From assembly GCF_006716125.1 (NCBI RefSeq), contig NZ_VFOM01000001.1, positions 1,364,001 to 1,428,000 on the forward strand: 64,000 bases of DNA, written 5' to 3'. The notes beneath the pieces are model-generated. The model saw nothing but the letters and a program-made list of their open reading frames with translations, ran no database searches and had not been told where the DNA came from. Shown here one piece after another: positions 27,390 to 36,294 of this stretch (positions are counted from its first letter, which is position 1; every line of letters starts with the position of its first letter). A program made the translations under genes and the position numbers. Origin of the DNA: Homoserinimonas aerilata (GTDB taxonomy: Bacteria > Actinomycetota > Actinomycetes > Actinomycetales > Microbacteriaceae).

Positions 27390-28733
27390 ATGAGTGTCTG
27401 CGATATTCCTGTCATCTCCAACGTGTGTGATGCCGTCGGTGAGGGGGCCGCAACACTCGTGTCAGCGCCATTCGACTGGCTCGCCTCCACGATGGGGCAA
27501 GCTGCCGGATGGCTCATCGAAGCCATGTGGACCGTCTTCGACAGCACAACCCTCGTGGACGTCCAATCCCCGGGCTACCTGAACGTCTACAACCTGCTCT
27601 TCGGCATCGGTGTCTTCATCGTTCTCCTGTTCTTCTGCTTCCAGCTGATTCTCGGCCTGATCCGGCGCGAACCCGCCGCACTTTCCCGCGCGGCCCTCGG
27701 CGCAGCCAAGGCGGTCCTGGGATCGTTCGTCGTCATCACGTTGACGGCGACGGCCTTGGAGATCGTGGATCAGCTGTGCATCGGGGTTGTTCAGGCCGCG
27801 GGAGAAACCACCGCCACCATGGGCGACAAGATCGCGCTCCTGACCGCGGGACTCACGACAATCAATATCGCTGCTCCCGGGGTCGGTGCGATCGTCACAA
27901 TCTTCCTCGCCGGGCTCATGATCTGTGCTGTCGCTATCGTGTGGTTCTCGCTCCTGATCCGCAAGGCGCTGCTGCTCGTCGCAATAGTGCTCGCGCCGAT
28001 CGCATTCGGTGGAGCGGCATGGGATGTCACCCGCGGATGGATCGGCAAATGGGCCGCGTTCGTGGTCGCGCTCATCATCTCCAAGCTCGTACTCGTCGTC
28101 GTGTTCCTCATTGCGATCACGCAGGTCTCGACCCCGATCGAGGCTGACTTGTCGGCAGTGACTGAACCGATCTCAGGCATCGTGCTGCTGTTCATCGCAG
28201 CCTTTGCGCCGTACATGGTCTACCGGTTCATCTCTTTCCTCGGCTTCGATCTTTACCACGCGATGGGAAGCGAGCAGGAAGCGAAGAGCGCCGTGAACCG
28301 ACCGGTGCCTGTGCCGTCGAAGCTTCAGAGCGACGGAGTGAAGAAAGTTCTCGACGGTGGCTCCGGTGGTGGCGGGACATCCAACGCCGCTCCAGCAGCA
28401 ACCGCTTCACCCAGCGCGTCTGCTTCGGGTGGGGCGACGTCCGGCGGATCAGCTGCCGGAGCGGGGGCGGGAGCCAGTGCCGGTGCCGGTGGCGCTGCCG
28501 CAGCTGCCGGCCCCGCAGCGGCAGCGGTCATTGGCGCGAAGGTCATCAAAGCTGCCGCTACTGCCGGACCCCAGCTCGGAGGCGCTGTTGGCAGCACAGC
28601 CGAAACTGCGGCTGCCGGTGCAGGTGGTTCGGGTGCGGCTGCACCCGCTCCTCATTCCACGCCTCAGCCTCCTGCACCGCGATCAGATCCAGCACCACCC
28701 AGAACCCAGCAGCCACGATCTGGGAAGGAATAG
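27390..28733 (+). CDS. TrbL/VirB6-like conjugal transfer membrane protein
   Basis: A 447-residue protein. Residues about 1-300 hold six or so helices in TrbL/VirB6 style; residues about 310-447 form a low-complexity Gly/Ala/Ser/Pro tail. It would form part of the inner-membrane channel of the mating pore. It ends 6 nt before the SCO6880 gene. The tail is extremely GC-rich and repetitive, as in other actinobacterial TrbL homologues. Confidence 0.82.
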   Translation: MSVCDIPVISNVCDAVGEGAATLVSAPFDWLASTMGQAAGWLIEAMWTVFDSTTLVDVQSPGYLNVYNLLFGIGVFIVLLFFCFQLILGLIRREPAALSRAALGAAKAVLGSFVVITLTATALEIVDQLCIGVVQAAGETTATMGDKIALLTAGLTTINIAAPGVGAIVTIFLAGLMICAVAIVWFSLLIRKALLLVAIVLAPIAFGGAAWDVTRGWIGKWAAFVVALIISKLVLVVVFLIAITQVSTPIEADLSAVTEPISGIVLLFIAAFAPYMVYRFISFLGFDLYHAMGSEQEAKSAVNRPVPVPSKLQSDGVKKVLDGGSGGGGTSNAAPAATASPSASASGGATSGGSAAGAGAGASAGAGGAAAAAGPAAAAVIGAKVIKAAATAGPQLGGAVGSTAETAAAGAGGSGAAAPAPHSTPQPPAPRSDPAPPRTQQPRSGKE

Positions 28734-28739
28734 CTGACC

Positions 28740-30206
28740 ATGTCAAAGGACTACGACAATCAACGAGCCGGGGACCTCATTCCGGTGAAATTCTCCCGAC
28801 TGACACGAAGGGGCATCCTGCTCGGTCTATCCCTCTCACAGCTGGTGGCGCTCGGAATTGGTGTGACCACGCTTGTGTGGGCCTTCTATGCCGGCGGCGG
28901 CATGCTCATCGCGTTGTCGGCACCCGTATGGCTCTGTGCCGCATCCGTGGTGTGGATCCGGATCGCTGGGCGTCCGATCGTCGAATGGATTCCCGTTGCC
29001 TTCTGGTGGATGTGGAAAACCACCGGTGGACAGCTGCTCTACCGGCGACGCGTTGTGAAGCCGCGGCCTGCGGGCTCGCTCGCACTACCCGGCGACATGG
29101 CACGGCTGCGCGAGTACGACGACCCGATCACTGGCGCCGGAATGGTTCATGACCCCACCGCCAGCACTCTCACGGCCATCATTGCAGTCTCGCACCCAGC
29201 ATTCGCGCTCCTCGATCCCGGTGAGCAGGAACGGCGTGTCTCCTCCTGGGGGCGTGTGCTCGCGACCGTCTGCAGGTCCGGGCGCCTCTCAATGATGCAA
29301 GTGCTTGAGCGCACCCTCCCAGACTCCGGGACAGGACTCGCTGAATGGTGGGCATCGCACGGCAACGCAGATGACTCCTGGGCCTCGACGACGTACGCCG
29401 AACTCATCGACCGCGCAGCACCCGCTGGAGAACGCCACGCCACCACGCTCTCCCTCTCGCTCGACATGCAGACAGCGGCACGACAGATCCGCACTGCCGG
29501 TGGTGGCATCCGTGGCGCTGCTGCTGTCCTTCGCCAAGAGATGTCCACGCTCATCGCCGCGCTGCGCTCAGCCGACCTCGCACCCTCATCGTGGTTGACG
29601 TGCGGCGAGATCGCCGTCATCCTGCGTTCGGCATACGACCCGGCAGTCGCCGCGACACTTGAACGGCACGGCGAACTCGGCCAGTCGCTCGCCACCGCAG
29701 GTCCGGTCGCAGTGAACGAATCCTGGTCCCGGCTACGCACAGACTCGGCCTTCCACGCGGTGTTATGGATCTCAGAGTGGCCGCGGTCGATGGTCTACCC
29801 GGGCTTCTTGGCACCCGTGCTTCTGTCGACCGGGATACAGCGGTCCTTCTCGCTGCTCTGCACACCGATGCGGTCCGACCAGGCAGCACGTGACATCCGA
29901 AAAAAGAAGACGGAGTACATCTCAGACGCAGCTCAGCGTCAACGCATCGGCCAGATAGAGGATGCCTCGCAGACGGCTGAGTTTCAGGACGTTCTCCAGC
30001 AGGAAGCTGACCTCACGGCTGGGCACGGCGTCCTGCGCTACACCGGACTCATCTCGGTCTCAGCACGAACAGCCGAAGACCTCGACGCCGCCGTCGCCGC
30101 GATCGAGCAAGCCGCCATTCAAGCATCCTGCGAGACGCGCCTCCTCGTCGGACAGCAGGCCCAAGCATTCACCGCCGCGGCTCTGCCACTTTGTCGCGTG
30201 GTGTGA
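28740..30206 (+). CDS. SCO6880-family conjugation protein
   Basis: A 488-residue protein of the SCO6880 family, a constant member of actinobacterial ICE conjugation operons. Two helices near the N terminus (about residues 30-75) resemble VirB3/PrgI proteins. The rest is a large cytoplasmic domain resembling the N-terminal part of VirB4. It ends with LPLCRVV, so it seems full length. In related elements a VirB4-like ATPase gene follows closely; here that gene is 22.5 kb away at 52679. Confidence 0.85.
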   Translation: MSKDYDNQRAGDLIPVKFSRLTRRGILLGLSLSQLVALGIGVTTLVWAFYAGGGMLIALSAPVWLCAASVVWIRIAGRPIVEWIPVAFWWMWKTTGGQLLYRRRVVKPRPAGSLALPGDMARLREYDDPITGAGMVHDPTASTLTAIIAVSHPAFALLDPGEQERRVSSWGRVLATVCRSGRLSMMQVLERTLPDSGTGLAEWWASHGNADDSWASTTYAELIDRAAPAGERHATTLSLSLDMQTAARQIRTAGGGIRGAAAVLRQEMSTLIAALRSADLAPSSWLTCGEIAVILRSAYDPAVAATLERHGELGQSLATAGPVAVNESWSRLRTDSAFHAVLWISEWPRSMVYPGFLAPVLLSTGIQRSFSLLCTPMRSDQAARDIRKKKTEYISDAAQRQRIGQIEDASQTAEFQDVLQQEADLTAGHGVLRYTGLISVSARTAEDLDAAVAAIEQAAIQASCETRLLVGQQAQAFTAAALPLCRVV

Positions 30207-30483
30207 GCCATACACAGCGCGTGCACGGAGCCGGTCCACTACCGCGCCTGGCAACGATGAATCAGGTGTCTAGGCATCGATCGATATGGTGTGCCCGGCG
30301 ATCCATGCTGCGTCACGACAGCGCCCTACGTCGCGAAATATGTCAACAGTTACGTTCCGATCTGGCGCCTCCTGTCCACCGAAAACGGTGGCAGTCTATT
30401 TCGGCGCTCCTACGTTTCGGCGGGAAGTTTCGGCGGGCACTTTACTGGCGCACCCCATGCGCCTTGCTCTGGGCGCGGAAGCC
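30207..30483. other. Left edge of cargo, non-coding
   Basis: No convincing gene. It holds the hairpin CCACCGAAAACGGTGG (30376-30391), an 11-bp direct repeat GTTTCGGCGGG (30414-30424 and 30427-30437), and a degenerate left arm resembling the 84-bp element facing the inverted copy next to it. GCGTGCAC at 30219-30226 recurs at 51856-51863 at the other end of the cargo. Confidence 0.5.
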
Positions 30484-30568
30484 CGTCAAAAACGATCGTT
30501 TGCGGCGCGGTGAGTGAAGGCACACCAGATCGAATGCCAGAAACGTGCGCCGTAAGCGGGTTTCGGTA
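30484..30568 (-). repeat. 84-bp cassette-boundary element, copy 1 (inverted)
   Basis: On the minus strand: TACCGAAA outer arm (30568-30561), inner arm CGTTTCTGGC, variable centre, inner arm GCCGCAAACG, core AAACGATCGTTT (30490-30501). It is 85 bp and opposite in orientation to copies 4-8. It marks the left end of the cmtR-cadA module. Confidence 0.75.
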
Positions 30569-30658
30569 GGCGTATTCGGTGGGGTGTGAGCCGGATGTAC
30601 TTACACCCAGGCCCCAGAGATGTCGCCTGGGGTGAAGCCGTTCCAATAGGTCATCAAT

Positions 30659-30675
30659 CACTGTATAGTTCAGTG
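30659..30675. promoter_or_regulatory. CmtR operator candidate
   Basis: CACTG-TATAGTT-CAGTG, a perfect 5-bp inverted repeat ending 1 nt before the GTG of cmtR. The central TATAGTT can be the -10 region, so the regulator would cover its own promoter and transcripts may be nearly leaderless. Confidence 0.6.
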
Positions 30676-30676
30676 T

Positions 30677-31036
30677 GTGCTGACTATTTCCTCACGCCTC
30701 GATGTCATGAACCGGCTCGGCCGGGCCATGGCCGATCCCACGCGTTCCCGAATCCTAATGTCTCTGCTCGGTGGACCGAGCTACCCGGCTGTGCTCTCTC
30801 GTGAGCTGGAGCTGACGCGTTCGAACGTGTCGAACCATCTCACCTGCCTGCGTGACTGCGGGATTGTCGTTGCCGAGCCGGAGGGTCGCCAGACTCGTTA
30901 CGAGATCGCCGACCCGCATCTTACGGCTGCGCTCGTCGCGCTCGTGGACGTGACGCTGGCGGTCGATGAGCACGCGCCGTGCGTGGACTCTGCGTGCACG
31001 GTGGCTGGCTGCTGTGGGACGGGGGCGGACGCGTGA
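30677..31036 (+). CDS. cmtR: ArsR/SmtB-family Cd/Pb sensor, CmtR-like
   Basis: A 119-residue winged-helix metalloregulator. It keeps the exact CmtR metal ligands: Cys57 and Cys61 in LTCLRDCG, plus Cys102 in APCVDS. It should repress the cadA-cadD-lspA genes until Cd(II) or Pb(II) binds. A Cys-rich tail (AGCCG) is extra. GTG start at 30677 next to the operator; its stop overlaps cadA by 4 nt. Confidence 0.92.
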   Translation: MLTISSRLDVMNRLGRAMADPTRSRILMSLLGGPSYPAVLSRELELTRSNVSNHLTCLRDCGIVVAEPEGRQTRYEIADPHLTAALVALVDVTLAVDEHAPCVDSACTVAGCCGTGADA

Positions 31037-32958
31037 GCGCGGCGTGTGGCTGCGAGCACGAGCCTGCCCAGCCTGCCACTGCGGCGGAGGATGAGACCGA
31101 AGAGGTTGTGCGGCCCTGGTGGAGGGACCGTGGGATCATGGTGCCGGTCTTCTCCGGTGTCGCATTCCTGGCCGGTCTGATCCTTGAATGGTCCGGCCTC
31201 GAGATCCCGGCGCTGGTGTTGTTCTGGGCCGGTCTGCTCCTCGGTGCGTCGACGTTCACGCCCGGCGCGATCCGGAAACTGTTCAAGGGCAAGCTCGGTA
31301 TCGGGCTGCTGATGACGATCAGCGCGATCGGCGCGGTCATCCTCGGCTACGTGGAGGAGGCTGCGGCTCTGGCGTTCTTGTACTCGATTGCTGAGGCGCT
31401 CGAGGACAAAGCGATGGACCGTGCCCGGGGCGGGCTGAGGGCGCTGCTGAAGCTCGTGCCGGAGACAGCGACCGTGCTGCAGAACGGCGTCTCTGCGCAG
31501 GTGCCCGCGAGAGAGCTGACGGTCGGCCAGGTCATGGTGGTCCGTCCCGGCGAGCGGATCGCAACCGACGGGATCGTCCGTTCTGGCCGCTCCAGCCTGG
31601 ACACCTCGGCGATCACCGGGGAGTCGATCCCCGTCGAGGTCGAGCCCGGCGATGCGGTGTCGGCCGGTGCGATCAACAGCGCCGGCGCGCTGGAGGTCGA
31701 AACGACCGCTGCGGGCACCGACAACTCGCTCACCACGATCGTGGAGCTGGTCGAGAAGGCGCAGACCGAGAAGGGCGAGCGTGCACGTCTCGCGGACAAG
31801 ATCGCCCGCCCGCTCGTGCCCGGTGTGCTGATCCTCGCAGCGCTCGTCGCGATCATCGGGTCGCTGCTGGGAGATCCAGAGGTATGGATAACCCGCGCGC
31901 TCGTTGTGCTGGTCGCGGCGTCTCCGTGTGCACTGGCAATTTCGGTGCCGCTGACGGTCGTCGCCGCGATCGGTGCGGCAAGTAAGTTCGGCGTGATCAT
32001 CAAGTCTGGCGCTGTCTTCGAGCGCTTCGGCACAGTACGTCACGTCGCCGTCGACAAGACCGGCACCCTTACCCGCAACGAGCCCGCCGTCACCGCCGTG
32101 CTCACCACCAATGGTGTGACGGAGGCTCAGGCGCTGGCCTGGGCGGCCGCGTTGGAGCAGCACAGCACGCATCCTCTCGCCGCCGCGATCACCGCCGCCG
32201 CTCCGGGCACTCCGGCAGCTGCAGACGTGACCGAGCAGGCCGGCCATGGCATTGACGGCACCGCGGACGGATCGAAAATCACTGTCGGAAGTCCTCGTTG
32301 GCTTGACGCTGGCGAGCTCGGCAACCGGGTCGTAGCTCTCGAGGAGCAGGGCATGACCGTCGTGATCGTCCACTGTGACGGGTCACCGGTCGCCGCGATC
32401 GGCGTTCGTGACGAGTTGCGCACTGAAGTCCCCGAGGTCGTCCGGACACTCACAGGTCAGGGCGTTGGTGTGACGATGCTCACCGGCGACAACGCCCGCA
32501 CGGCTCATGCGCTGGCTGCGCAGGCCGGGATCAGTGACGTGCGCGCCGAGCTGCGCCCTGAGGACAAGGCGACCGCGATTCGAGAGCTGTCGAAGGCGGG
32601 GCCGGTCGCAATGATCGGCGACGGCATCAACGATGCCCCAGCCCTTGCTGGTGCGGACGTCGGTATCGCTATGGGCGCCACGGGCTCCGATGCGGCGATC
32701 GAATCCGCGGATGTGGCCTTCACCGGTCACGATCTCCGCCTCATCCCACGGGCGTTTGACCACGCCCGCCGGGGCCGCCGGATCATCAACCAGAACATCA
32801 TTCTGTCGTTGTTGATCATCACCGCACTGCTTCCGCTCGCACTCTTCGGGGTGCTTGGGCTCGCGGCCGTCGTCATGGTGCACGAGGTCGCAGAGGTCAT
32901 CGTGATCCTCAACGGCCTACGTGCCGCCCGCACCCGCACACCACGGGTGGCCAGCTGA
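31033..32958 (+). CDS. cadA: Heavy-metal P1B-type ATPase (Cd/Pb export, CtpG-like)
   Basis: A 641-residue P1B ATPase. The N-terminal soluble part is short (CGCEHE, no HMA domain), followed by the actuator motif TGES, the transmembrane metal motif SPC (VAASPCALAIS), phosphorylation motif DKTGTLT, HP motif STHPLA and hinge GDGINDAPALA. SPC in place of CPC, with HEVAEVIVILNGLR in the last helices, resembles CtpG, the CmtR-controlled pump of mycobacteria. Substrates are probably Cd and Pb, perhaps Co. GTG start couples it to cmtR. Confidence 0.9.
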   Translation: MSAACGCEHEPAQPATAAEDETEEVVRPWWRDRGIMVPVFSGVAFLAGLILEWSGLEIPALVLFWAGLLLGASTFTPGAIRKLFKGKLGIGLLMTISAIGAVILGYVEEAAALAFLYSIAEALEDKAMDRARGGLRALLKLVPETATVLQNGVSAQVPARELTVGQVMVVRPGERIATDGIVRSGRSSLDTSAITGESIPVEVEPGDAVSAGAINSAGALEVETTAAGTDNSLTTIVELVEKAQTEKGERARLADKIARPLVPGVLILAALVAIIGSLLGDPEVWITRALVVLVAASPCALAISVPLTVVAAIGAASKFGVIIKSGAVFERFGTVRHVAVDKTGTLTRNEPAVTAVLTTNGVTEAQALAWAAALEQHSTHPLAAAITAAAPGTPAAADVTEQAGHGIDGTADGSKITVGSPRWLDAGELGNRVVALEEQGMTVVIVHCDGSPVAAIGVRDELRTEVPEVVRTLTGQGVGVTMLTGDNARTAHALAAQAGISDVRAELRPEDKATAIRELSKAGPVAMIGDGINDAPALAGADVGIAMGATGSDAAIESADVAFTGHDLRLIPRAFDHARRGRRIINQNIILSLLIITALLPLALFGVLGLAAVVMVHEVAEVIVILNGLRAARTRTPRVAS

Positions 32959-33566
32959 TGCTCGCCACCATCGGGTCAGCGATCGGCCTGTTCGCCGCGA
33001 CCAACATCGACGACATTGTCGTCCTCACCGTGCTGTTCCTCGCCTCCAGCCGAGGAAAACCCCGGCCATGGCAGATCGTTGCAGGTCAATACCTCGGCTT
33101 CATCACCCTCGTCGTAATCAGTGTGATCGCTGCGCTCGGCCTCACCATCGTCCCGGACGAGTGGGTCGGCTTCCTCGGCCTGATCCCGCTCGGCATCGGC
33201 ATCTGGACGCTCATTCGCGGCCTGCGCCGTAACAGCGATGACGATGATGACGACTCGAAGATCACCGCGGTCGGACTATGGGGGGTCGCGGGAATCACGA
33301 TCGCCAACGGTGCGGACAACATCTCCCTGTACACGCCGATCTTCCGCACCAGCACGCCAGGCGACGTCGCCGTCATGATCGTCGTGTTCCTCATCCTCGT
33401 CGCCGTATGGTGCGCCGCCGGGCGGCTGATCGGCACCAACAAGGCCGTCACCGAGGGACTGGAGCGCGTCGAGCACTGGCTCGTACCGGCCGTGTTCATC
33501 GGTCTTGGGCTGTTCATCCTGATCGAATCCGGCGTCATCGTCCGCTTGATCGAGGTCCTCGCATGA
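32958..33566 (+). CDS. cadD: CadD-family cadmium resistance transporter
   Basis: A 202-residue membrane protein of the CadD family with five to six helices. It has the characteristic ATNIDDIVVL and NGADNISLYTPIF motifs, and an acidic cytoplasmic loop (SDDDDDDSK) that could attract divalent cations. It overlaps the cadA stop by 1 nt and the lspA start by 4 nt, so all are translated from one mRNA. Confidence 0.9.
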   Translation: MLATIGSAIGLFAATNIDDIVVLTVLFLASSRGKPRPWQIVAGQYLGFITLVVISVIAALGLTIVPDEWVGFLGLIPLGIGIWTLIRGLRRNSDDDDDDSKITAVGLWGVAGITIANGADNISLYTPIFRTSTPGDVAVMIVVFLILVAVWCAAGRLIGTNKAVTEGLERVEHWLVPAVFIGLGLFILIESGVIVRLIEVLA

Positions 33567-34096
33567 CATCGTCCGAGGCAGAATCTCAGCCGTCTGTTGC
33601 GCGACAGCTGCCGTCCGCGCGGCGTTGGCAGCTCACCGGCGGAGCGCTCCTGATCGCGCTGGTCGTCGTTCTGATCGATCAGGGGACGAAAGCGTGGGCC
33701 GAAGCGACCCTCACCGAGCGCGAGCGCATCCCGCTGATCGGTGACCTGCTTGGCCTGCAACTCGCGTACAACCCCGGTGCGGCATTCTCGTTCGGGGAGG
33801 GCTTCACCTGGGTGTTCGCGTTGCTCGCTGTCGCAGCCACCGTCACAGCGATCGTGTTCGCGTTCCGGATTCGCCGCCTGGGGTGGGCGGTCATCGTCGG
33901 CGCGCTCGGTGGAGCTGCCGCCTCACATGCAGGCGACCGCCTCTTCCGGGATCCGGGATTCGCCCAGGGGCACGTCGTTGACTTCCTCGCCTACGGGAAC
34001 TGGTTCATCGGGAACATTGCCGACATCGTGATCTTCGCTGCCGCGATCGCCGGAGGGTTCCTTATGATCCGGGGCGGTGATGAGTCCAAAGACTGA
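33563..34096 (+). CDS. lspA: Signal peptidase II (accessory copy)
   Basis: A 177-residue lipoprotein signal peptidase with four helices. Catalytic aspartates are Asp125 (GDRLF) and Asp154 (NIADI); LIDQGTK and NPGAAFS blocks are present. The usual GN of GGxxGNxxDR is SH. LspA homologues travel with metal pumps (PbrC in lead operons), where they are needed for full resistance. The ATG overlaps the cadD stop; the gene ends 40 nt before element copy 2. Confidence 0.9.
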   Translation: MTSSEAESQPSVARQLPSARRWQLTGGALLIALVVVLIDQGTKAWAEATLTERERIPLIGDLLGLQLAYNPGAAFSFGEGFTWVFALLAVAATVTAIVFAFRIRRLGWAVIVGALGGAAASHAGDRLFRDPGFAQGHVVDFLAYGNWFIGNIADIVIFAAAIAGGFLMIRGGDESKD

Positions 34097-34112
34097 CCCC
34101 GATGCTTCACGG

Positions 34113-34143
34113 CGACAGACCGCGCCGAAATCGATCGTTACCG
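34113..34143 (-). repeat. Cassette-boundary element, copy 2 (half copy)
   Basis: The minus strand reads GTAACGATCGATTTCGGC, one base shorter than the right half of copy 5 (GTAAACGATCGATTTCGGC). Only this half is clear; the other half would be inside lysR, whose TAA stop (34140-34138) is part of the core. It separates cmtR-cadA-cadD-lspA from lysR/yeiH. Confidence 0.55.
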
Positions 34144-35043
34144 GTCAGTTCGCGCGATGACGTCCAGGAAGTCCCGTATGTGAGGGGGCGGAGTCGTCCC
34201 GGCCCAGATGGCGGTGAGCGGGCGGGTGATCTGGAGATTGTTGATCCGAACTCGCACGAGTCGGCCGGCGCGGGCGTCCTCGGACACGGCGAGGGAGCTC
34301 AACGCGCCGGGGGCTATGCCGGCCATAATCGCGCTGCGAACGCCGAGCGTGGTCGTCAGCACGGCTGCGGGCTCGGCTGCGAGGGGAAAGCCCGCCTCGG
34401 TGAGGGCGTTCTCGAGCGCTTGTCGGGTGCCGCTGCCGGTCTCGCGGAGCACCAACCCAGTGCCCGCCAGTTCACGGACGGACACCCGGCGGGTCTTCGC
34501 CCATCGGTGACCGTGCTGCACAACGACTTCGATGGTGTCGTAAGCGACGGTGACCGACCGGAGGCCGGCGGGAACGACAGGGGTCTCGACGAGCCCGAGG
34601 TCTGCGGTTCCCTCGCGTATGGCCTCGACGACCGTGCTGCTGTTGGCGGCTGTGAGTTGAACGACCGGGCCGTCATTGCCGTGAGAGATGCGCCACCGGG
34701 CGATCCATTCCGGTAGGAGGTGTTCTGCGATCGTGAGGCTCGCGGCGATGCGCATCATCTTCCCGCGATCCGTGCGGAGCGAGTTGACAGCATCCGAGAA
34801 CTCGTCGGCCGCTGTCAGCAGCGTTGTTCCCCAGCCAACAACCAGCTCGCCTGTCGGAGTCAGTCGGGAGCCCCGTGCGGAACGCACCAGCAGTCGCATG
34901 CGCAGATCTTTTTCCAGGTTCCGGATGCGCAGAGATATCGCCTGCTGACTCACGCCCAACTGCGCGCTTGCCGCCGACATGCTGCTTTCCTTCGCGACGA
35001 GCGCCAAGGCTCGCAGTGCCTCCAAGTCCGGCCCGTTGCGCAT
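34138..35043 (-). CDS. LysR-family transcriptional regulator
   Basis: A 301-residue LysR regulator with an N-terminal winged HTH (LEALRALALVAKESSMSAASAQLGVSQQAISLRIRNLE) and an effector-binding domain with the usual GTRQALENAL motif. The ATG at 35043 follows GGAGG; the start at 35067 is less likely. It is divergent from yeiH and probably activates it. The stop codon lies in the repeat element. Confidence 0.88.
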   Translation of the reverse strand: MRNGPDLEALRALALVAKESSMSAASAQLGVSQQAISLRIRNLEKDLRMRLLVRSARGSRLTPTGELVVGWGTTLLTAADEFSDAVNSLRTDRGKMMRIAASLTIAEHLLPEWIARWRISHGNDGPVVQLTAANSSTVVEAIREGTADLGLVETPVVPAGLRSVTVAYDTIEVVVQHGHRWAKTRRVSVRELAGTGLVLRETGSGTRQALENALTEAGFPLAAEPAAVLTTTLGVRSAIMAGIAPGALSSLAVSEDARAGRLVRVRINNLQITRPLTAIWAGTTPPPHIRDFLDVIARTDR

Positions 35044-35063
35044 CTTCCGCCTCCCAAGCACAA

Positions 35064-35079
35064 GCATAACTTGTATGGC
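35064..35079. promoter_or_regulatory. LysR box candidate in lysR/yeiH gap
   Basis: GCATAACTTGTATGGC contains CATA-N5-TATG, a T-N11-A type dyad, in the 87-nt divergent gap. It is the only good dyad there. Confidence 0.45.
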
Positions 35080-35130
35080 GGACGGTATCTGCCTCTACTC
35101 GCACGAGCGGTCCGAGGAAATGATGGATGC

Positions 35131-36192
35131 ATGACCCATGCCCAGGACGTTGCGACCGCCCGACCGGAACACACGCTGCTTGCCCGAGTCCGCGCGCTGC
35201 TGCCCGGGCTTGTCCTCTGCCTCGCCGCGGCCGGAGCATCGTACGGGGTCAGCCTGCTGCTGCCGGGAGTCAGCCCGCTCATTATCGCGATCGTGCTTGG
35301 CGTACTCCTGGCCAACGTCGTCCGGCTGCCAGCAGCGGCCTCCGACGGCATCGACTTCTCCGCGAAAAAGCTCCTGCGCGCCGGCATCGTCTTCCTCGGA
35401 CTCCAACTGGTACTGACAGACATCCTCGAACTCGGAGCCCCGATGCTGGTCGTCATCGTGTGCATTGTCGCCGGCGGACTGTTCGGCACCGTTCTCCTGG
35501 GGAAGCTGCTACGGGTTCCATCCGGGCTCTCGCTGCTAATCGCCTGCGGATTCTCCATCTGCGGCGCGGCAGCCGTGGCGGGCGCGGCAGGGGTCACCGA
35601 CCCGGACGACGAGGCCGAGGAAGACACCATCACCGCGGTCGCCCTCGTGGTGATCTTCGGAACGCTGATGATTCCCCTCGTCCCACTGATCACGGACCTG
35701 CTTGGCCTGGGCTCCGAGACGGCCGGGATGTGGGCAGGGGGTTCCATCCATGAAATCGCGCAAGTCGTCGCCGCTGGAGGCATCATCGGTGGCGGAGCGC
35801 TCACGGTCGCGGTCATCGTCAAACTCGCCCGAGTGCTGCTGCTCGCCCCTGTCGTGGCCATCCTTAGCATCCGGCAGCGCCGTCTCAGCCGTACGGCAGG
35901 CGAACCCGGTCAACAGATGTCGCATTCGAAGCTGCCGCCCGTCGTCCCGCTGTTCATCATCGGGTTCATCGCCATGGTGCTCCTGCGTTCCTTTATCCCT
36001 CTGCCGGACTTCGTGCTGACGACCGGCGGGCTGCTGCAGACAGGGTTGCTGGCTGCAGCGATGTTCGGACTCGGCTGCGGCGTCAAGATTCGGAACCTCA
36101 TCAAGGTGGGCCTCAAGCCCTTCGCCCTCGCCGCGCTCTCCACCCTCCTCGTCGCCACCATCGCCTATTGCGGAGTCACCCTCGCCGGCTGA
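35131..36192 (+). CDS. yeiH: YeiH-family putative sulfate/anion exporter
   Basis: A 353-residue membrane protein of the YeiH (UPF0324) family with about ten helices. Family motifs are visible: LLRAGIVFLGLQL, CGFSICGAAAVAGAAG and GSIHEIAQVVAAG. Members are proposed to export sulfate or sulfonates. It is controlled by the divergent LysR. Its stop is 18 nt before the half copy of the boundary element. The start may be one of several nearby ATGs. Confidence 0.87.
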   Translation: MTHAQDVATARPEHTLLARVRALLPGLVLCLAAAGASYGVSLLLPGVSPLIIAIVLGVLLANVVRLPAAASDGIDFSAKKLLRAGIVFLGLQLVLTDILELGAPMLVVIVCIVAGGLFGTVLLGKLLRVPSGLSLLIACGFSICGAAAVAGAAGVTDPDDEAEEDTITAVALVVIFGTLMIPLVPLITDLLGLGSETAGMWAGGSIHEIAQVVAAGGIIGGGALTVAVIVKLARVLLLAPVVAILSIRQRRLSRTAGEPGQQMSHSKLPPVVPLFIIGFIAMVLLRSFIPLPDFVLTTGGLLQTGLLAAAMFGLGCGVKIRNLIKVGLKPFALAALSTLLVATIAYCGVTLAG

Positions 36193-36210
36193 ACATGGCC
36201 GGCACCAGGG

Positions 36211-36244
36211 CGTCACTACGCGCCGCAAACGATCGTTTTCGGCA
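36211..36244 (+). repeat. Cassette-boundary element, copy 3 (right half)
   Basis: CGCCGC followed by AAACGATCGTTTTCGGCA; the core is at 36227-36238. No convincing left arm upstream, where yeiH coding ends at 36192; the gene probably replaced it. It separates the lysR/yeiH and merR/sulP modules. Confidence 0.65.
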
Positions 36245-36294
36245 GACCGATCGACTATGGGCCGAGGCCTCCAACGCGGTGCATCCGTCTCTCT

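Noticed and set aside
28343..28730. Repetitive GC-rich stretch as a tandem repeat or CRISPR
   Set aside because: It encodes the Gly/Ala/Ser/Pro-rich tail of the TrbL-like protein; no regular unit or spacer pattern.
31738..31750. ACGATCGT in cadA as another element core
   Set aside because: It lies within the coding sequence for the actuator region and lacks flanking arms; it is a chance 8-mer.
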